Below, in pieces: positions 54,246 to 57,515 of a DNA stretch of 57,515 bases (the stretch's first letter is position 1; every line of letters begins with the position of its first letter). The stretch spans positions 1 through 57,515 of the forward strand of contig JAGBQR010000017.1 of the NCBI GenBank assembly GCA_017632775.1, given 5' to 3'. The translations under genes were made by a program, and so were the position numbers. The notes below the pieces were generated by a model. The model ran no database searches. It was not told the DNA's origin and saw only the letters and a program-made list of their open reading frames with translations. The stretch is from Oscillospiraceae bacterium. Its GTDB lineage: Bacteria > Bacillota > Clostridia > Oscillospirales > Oscillospiraceae.

Positions 54246-55027
54246 AAGCAGTTGCCATTGTGACCGGTGCCAGTTCCGGGATCGGCCTTGCCGTTTCAAA
54301 GCAGCTCCTCTCACGGGGATACACGGTGTACGGTCTCTCCCGACGGGGAACTTCCGCCGAGGGTGTCATCCCGCTGGCTGCGGAGATCACCGATGAGGAT
54401 GCCGTAAAGGCTGCCATCGATTCGGTTTTCGAGAAGGAAGGGCGTATCGATCTTCTGATCAACAATGCCGGCATGGGAATCTCCGGACCTGTGGAGTTTA
54501 CAGAAACGGAAGACATGAAGCGGATCATGGACGTCAACTTCTACGGCCAGGTCTACTGTGCAAAAGCCGTTCTCCCGCATATGCGGGCTCAGGGCAGCGG
54601 GCGGATCGTCTGTACAAGTTCCGTCGCGGCTCCGATCGCCATCCCATACCAGGCTTTTTATTCCACCAGCAAGGCGTCTGTAAGTGCCATGGCGCTTGCC
54701 CTTCGGAATGAAGTAAAGCCTTTCGGCATTGATGTGTGCGCCGTCATGCCCGGCGACGCCAGCACCGGCTTCACGGATGCCCGGAAAAAGCAGTCCGCCG
54801 GTGATGCGATCTATACGCATAATCAGTCTGCAGTAGCCGCCATGGAGAAAGATGAACGCGGCGGGATGACCCCGGATGATGTCGCCGCGGTGATCGTAAA
54901 AGCCGCCACCGTGAAAAATCCCAAGCCTCTTTTCACTGCCGGTGCCAAATACAAGGTTTTCGTCGTTCTCTTCAAGATCCTGCCTTATCGTCTTGCTTAC
55001 TGGATCGTTGGGAAAATGTACAGCTGA
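54242..55027 (+). CDS. Short-chain dehydrogenase/reductase, 3-ketosphinganine reductase-like
   Basis: The 261-residue classical SDR shows the cofactor loop TGASSGIG (8-15), LSRRG after the second strand, which favours NADPH, NNAGMG, and the active-site YxxxK at Tyr140-Lys144 (FYSTSKAS) with Ser127 region SSVAAP. A C-terminal hydrophobic stretch (KVFVVLFKILPYRLAYWIVGK) may hold it to the membrane. It starts within the stop codon of the oxoamine synthase gene, so the two are co-translated. That context makes reduction of a 3-keto amine to an amino alcohol the most likely role. Confidence 0.88.
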   Translation: MKAVAIVTGASSGIGLAVSKQLLSRGYTVYGLSRRGTSAEGVIPLAAEITDEDAVKAAIDSVFEKEGRIDLLINNAGMGISGPVEFTETEDMKRIMDVNFYGQVYCAKAVLPHMRAQGSGRIVCTSSVAAPIAIPYQAFYSTSKASVSAMALALRNEVKPFGIDVCAVMPGDASTGFTDARKKQSAGDAIYTHNQSAVAAMEKDERGGMTPDDVAAVIVKAATVKNPKPLFTAGAKYKVFVVLFKILPYRLAYWIVGKMYS

Positions 55028-55031
55028 ACAG

Positions 55032-55059
55032 AAAAAACCGCCCAAACGGGCGGTTTTTT
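55032..55059. terminator. Bidirectional terminator between SDR and aldo/keto reductase genes
   Basis: A 12-bp perfect stem (AAAAAACCGCCC with its complement) with an AAAC loop works for both the SDR transcript and the minus-strand aldo/keto reductase, whose stop is 16 bases away. Confidence 0.93.
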
Positions 55060-55074
55060 GTTTGTAAAAACGAT

Positions 55075-56088
55075 TCAGAACGGTCTCTCGTCGGAGGTGA
55101 GTTCGATCCAGTCGCACTCTGCCTTGCTGAGTTTGATCTCCAGTGTGGAAAGCGTCGACATCAGTTCTTCATGGTTCCTCGCTCCGATGATCGGCATCAC
55201 ATCGAGGTCTCCGGACATCGTATACGCCATGCAGATCTGCGGTACCGTGAGCCCTTTGGCTTTTGCCAGCTCCGCTGCGCGCTCCATGCGCGTGAAGTTA
55301 TCGGGGTAGCAGTAACCGACTTTCAGGCCGCCGGGAATGCTGTCCGGATCCTTTTCAAACTGCTCGCGTGTGAAGCGGCCGGTGCAGAAGCCGCCCGAAA
55401 GTGCGGAATAGGACGCACAGGAGATGCCCTCTCCCGCCAGATACCTGATCGCTTCCTTATACTTCGGTCCGGAGAGCGAACCGCTGCCCATCATAAAGGG
55501 ATCGCCCACCATCTCCGCGAGAGAATAATGCTCCTCCACAATGCCGAAGCCCTGCAGACCATGCGCTGCCGCATAGTCATTGGCTTCCTTGATGCGGTCC
55601 GCCTGCCAGTTCGCCGCGCCGAACACCTTTACCAGACCCTGTTTTTTGAACTTGTTCAGGGTCTCGATGATCTCGGCGACCGTAGTGCCCGGATCGTCGC
55701 GGTGCAGATAAAACACATCGATATAATCCGTATGCCATCTGGTCAGAGAGTCATGCAGCTCCGACTCCATATCGTAGGAGTGGACCGTGGTCCTGAACAG
55801 GAAGGGTTTCATGTCGAAATAGCGGGGATGGGCACACTTGGTGGTCAGGATAAAATCCTCCCGCTTGATGCCCCTGTCTCTCCACCATTTGCCGAGGGCG
55901 ATCTCCGTGGAACCCAAGCGCGGGTAACCGTAGCTGTGGGCTGCATCAAGTGCGTTTACTCCCTGTTCCCACATGTCGTCCAGGATCTTGAAATTTTCTT
56001 CCGGACCGTTCGGATCCGTGATGAATGCGGTTCCCATGATGAAGCGGCTGCATTTTTTTTCAAGGCCTTTGATTTTGGTATACTCCAT
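55075..56088 (-). CDS. Aldo/keto reductase (1)
   Basis: The 337-residue TIM-barrel NADPH-dependent reductase has the catalytic elements DAAHSYGYPRLGSTEIALGKWW (Asp, Tyr), ILTTKCAHPR (His region with the family's Lys in TTKC), YIDVFYLHRDD, GAANWQADRI, and the cofactor-binding PIIGARNHEEL near the end. It acts on carbonyl compounds; the substrate is unknown. Its sequence is very close to the tandem copy at 56220. An ATAAGGAG site precedes the ATG. Confidence 0.93.
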   Translation of the reverse strand: MEYTKIKGLEKKCSRFIMGTAFITDPNGPEENFKILDDMWEQGVNALDAAHSYGYPRLGSTEIALGKWWRDRGIKREDFILTTKCAHPRYFDMKPFLFRTTVHSYDMESELHDSLTRWHTDYIDVFYLHRDDPGTTVAEIIETLNKFKKQGLVKVFGAANWQADRIKEANDYAAAHGLQGFGIVEEHYSLAEMVGDPFMMGSGSLSGPKYKEAIRYLAGEGISCASYSALSGGFCTGRFTREQFEKDPDSIPGGLKVGYCYPDNFTRMERAAELAKAKGLTVPQICMAYTMSGDLDVMPIIGARNHEELMSTLSTLEIKLSKAECDWIELTSDERPF

Positions 56089-56151
56089 TGTTTCTCCTTA
56101 TCTGTTGTGATACTTCCTGTTTTCAATACTTTTTTATCCCGTATGGCTATT

Positions 56152-56179
56152 ATTGTATACATCCATCGAAAAAAAGCAA
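56152..56179 (-). promoter_or_regulatory. Promoter of aldo/keto reductase 1
   Basis: On the minus strand TTGCTT (56174-56179), 16 bases, TACAAT (56152-56157). It overlaps the terminator of the upstream copy. Confidence 0.5.
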
Positions 56180-56206
56180 GCCTCTGCCAAAAGAAACAGA
56201 GGCTTG
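56169..56206 (-). terminator. Terminator of aldo/keto reductase 2
   Basis: CAAGCCTCTG pairs with CAGAGGCTTG (56177-56186 and 56197-56206), followed on the minus strand by GCTTTTTTTC. Confidence 0.85.
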
Positions 56207-56219
56207 TTTTTCTGCTGTC

Positions 56220-57233
56220 TCAGAAGGGTTTTTCGTCAGAGGTGAGATCGATCCAGTCGCACTCCGCCTTGCTGAGTCTGATCTCCATCGTGGAGAGCGT
56301 GGACATCAGCTCCTCATGGTTCCGTGCGCCGATGATCGGCATCACATCCAGTTCACCGGACATCGTGTACGCCATGCAGACCTGCGGTACCGTGAGTCCC
56401 TTGGCCGCGGCCAGCTCCGTGGCGCGCTCGAGGCGCGTGAAGTTGTCGGGATAGCAGTAGCCGATCTTCAGGTTTCCGGGAACACTGTCCGGATCCTTCT
56501 CGAACTGCTCGCGGGTGACGCGGCCGGTGCAGAAGCCGCCGGAAAGAGCCGAATAGGAGGCGCAGGAAATGCCCTGCCCGACCAGATAGTTGATTGCTTC
56601 CTTATACTTCGGGCCGGAGAGAGAGCCGCTGCCCTGCATAAAGGGATCTCCCACCATCTCTGCCAGAGAGTAGTGCTCTTCCACGATGCCGAAGCCCTGC
56701 AGACCATGCGCCTCCGCATAGTCGTTGGCTTCCTTGATGCGGTCGACCTGCCAGTTGGCAGCGCCGAACACCTTTACCAGACCCTGTTTTTTGAACTTGT
56801 TCAGGGTCTCGATGATCTCGGCGACCGTTGTATTCGGATCGTCCCGGTGCAGATACAGCACGTCGACATAGTCCGTATGCCACTTGGTCAGCGAGTCATG
56901 CAGTTCCGACTCCATATCGTAGGAGTGGACCGCCGTTCTCTGCAGGAAGGGCTTCATATCGAAATAACGGGGATGGGCGCACTTCGTGGTGATGACCATG
57001 TCCTCGCGGTTGATGCCTCTGTCTCTCCACCATTTGCCGAGAGCGATCTCGGTGGAGCCGATGCGCGGGAAACCGTAGCTGTGTGCCGCGTCGATGACGT
57101 TGACACCCTGCTCCCAGGCATCGTCGAGCTTTTTGTACTCTTCTTCGGGGCCGTTGGGGTCGCTGATGGTCATCGTGCCGATGATAAAGCGGCTGCATTT
57201 CTTGTCCAGGCCTTTGATTTTGGTGTATTCCAT
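56220..57233 (-). CDS. Aldo/keto reductase (2)
   Basis: This 337-residue protein has the same length and motifs as the copy downstream: DAAHSYGFPRIGSTEIALGKWW, VITTKCAHPR, YVDVLYLHRDD, GAANWQVDRI and PIIGARNHEEL. By eye the two differ at roughly one residue in ten, and the DNA is similar too, so this is a recent tandem duplication. The intergenic region contains a terminator and a separate promoter, so each copy is its own unit. AAGGGAG precedes its ATG. Confidence 0.93.
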   Translation of the reverse strand: MEYTKIKGLDKKCSRFIIGTMTISDPNGPEEEYKKLDDAWEQGVNVIDAAHSYGFPRIGSTEIALGKWWRDRGINREDMVITTKCAHPRYFDMKPFLQRTAVHSYDMESELHDSLTKWHTDYVDVLYLHRDDPNTTVAEIIETLNKFKKQGLVKVFGAANWQVDRIKEANDYAEAHGLQGFGIVEEHYSLAEMVGDPFMQGSGSLSGPKYKEAINYLVGQGISCASYSALSGGFCTGRVTREQFEKDPDSVPGNLKIGYCYPDNFTRLERATELAAAKGLTVPQVCMAYTMSGELDVMPIIGARNHEELMSTLSTMEIRLSKAECDWIDLTSDEKPF

Positions 57234-57276
57234 ATTTCTTCTCCCTTATGTAAATTCAAGGATTTCAGCAAAAATT

Positions 57277-57304
57277 ATTGTATCACAAAAAGCAATTCTG
57301 TAAA
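57277..57304 (-). promoter_or_regulatory. Promoter of aldo/keto reductase 2
   Basis: On the minus strand TTTACA (57299-57304), 16 bases, TACAAT (57277-57282), about 40 bases before the start codon. Confidence 0.5.
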
Positions 57305-57352
57305 TAGGGAAATCGTTTTTCCTCCTGCAGATCCCAGCCTTCTGCAAATCCG

Positions 57353-57515
57353 TTACATGGAAACGGATCGCATTTTGTTCCGTTTTTTTGAAAAGAAAAA
57401 CAGGCTCAGCAGGAAGGAGACCGCAACGCAGCCCGCACAGCCAAGGAAAATGCCCGCAAACCCGATCCGATCCGCTATCGCTCCCCAGATAAGGCCACCG
57501 AAACCGATGCCGATA
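57353..57515 (-). CDS. MFS transporter, C-terminal end
   Basis: A minus-strand frame open to the window edge ends in TAA at 57355-57353. The last 53 residues are two membrane helices with the MFS-like turn IWGAIADRIGFAGIF between them, then LLSLFFFSKKRNK and a basic tail. This looks like the C-terminus of a major facilitator superfamily exporter. The rest lies outside the window, so no substrate can be named. Confidence 0.72.
   Translation of the reverse strand, partial: IGIGFGGLIWGAIADRIGFAGIFLGCAGCVAVSFLLSLFFFSKKRNKMRSVSM

Noticed and set aside
1-57515. CRISPR arrays, prompted by the CARF gene
   Set aside because: Reading the window I found no regularly spaced direct repeats apart from the 24-base coding repeat at 3017-3184, and no cas genes.

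Overview
The window looks like chromosomal DNA of an anaerobic, amino-acid and purine prototrophic member of the Bacillota, most likely class Clostridia. The reasons are a one-polypeptide pyruvate:ferredoxin oxidoreductase, a short HisG with HisZ, a YerC/TrpR-type regulator heading the his operon, an Asp23/Gls24 plus YloV/FakA-type pair, formate-tetrahydrofolate ligase, type III glutamine synthetase, BMP-type proteins, strong AGGAGG ribosome sites and TTGACA-N17-TATAAT promoters. Family or genus cannot be fixed from the sequence. I saw no rRNA, tRNA, insertion sequence, phage gene or CRISPR array.

Layout. 1-8.6 kb (+): the end of a surface-polysaccharide or envelope locus. It holds a truncated sugar transferase, two tandem membrane-anchored lamin-tail/CotH-kinase proteins, a phosphodiester glycosidase (NAGPA-like), a small membrane protein and a leucine-rich-repeat lipoprotein. 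8.7-12.4 kb (-): nifJ. 12.7-14.7 kb (+): Gls24 protein and a DAK2/FakA-like protein. 14.8-24.3 kb (-): a complete, tightly overlapping histidine operon, yerC-hisZ-G-D-C-B-H-A-F-IE-J, ending in a CARF/Card1-like gene. 24.5-27.9 kb: small membrane genes, a uroporphyrinogen-decarboxylase-like protein, an Mbeg1-like hydrolase and an orphan membrane protein. 28.0-41.7 kb (-): a purine operon, purE-C-F-M-(formate/nitrite channel)-N-O-(AICAR transformylase)-D-L-fhs, under a ZTP (pfl) riboswitch with a terminator. 41.8-46.0 kb (-): a metallophosphoesterase, a cytoplasmic BMP-domain fusion and a second LRR lipoprotein. 46.1-55.0 kb (+): a second NAGPA-like protein, a VOC protein, a MATE exporter, type III glutamine synthetase, MntP, and an acyl-carrier-protein/alpha-oxoamine-synthase fusion coupled to a short-chain dehydrogenase. 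55.1-57.5 kb (-): two tandem aldo/keto reductases and the end of an MFS transporter.

How they work together. The purine operon carries its own one-carbon supply: a formate channel, formate-THF ligase and the two formyl-THF consumers (PurN and AICAR transformylase), all behind a switch that senses the intermediate that builds up when formyl-THF is short. The his operon yields AICAR as a by-product, which the purine operon recycles. The most novel candidates are the ACP-oxoamine synthase/SDR pair (possible sphingoid-like or amino-alcohol lipid synthesis), the CARF gene riding on the his operon, the PurF that lacks its N-terminal cysteine, and the LRR-lipoprotein/NAGPA pairing that occurs twice.
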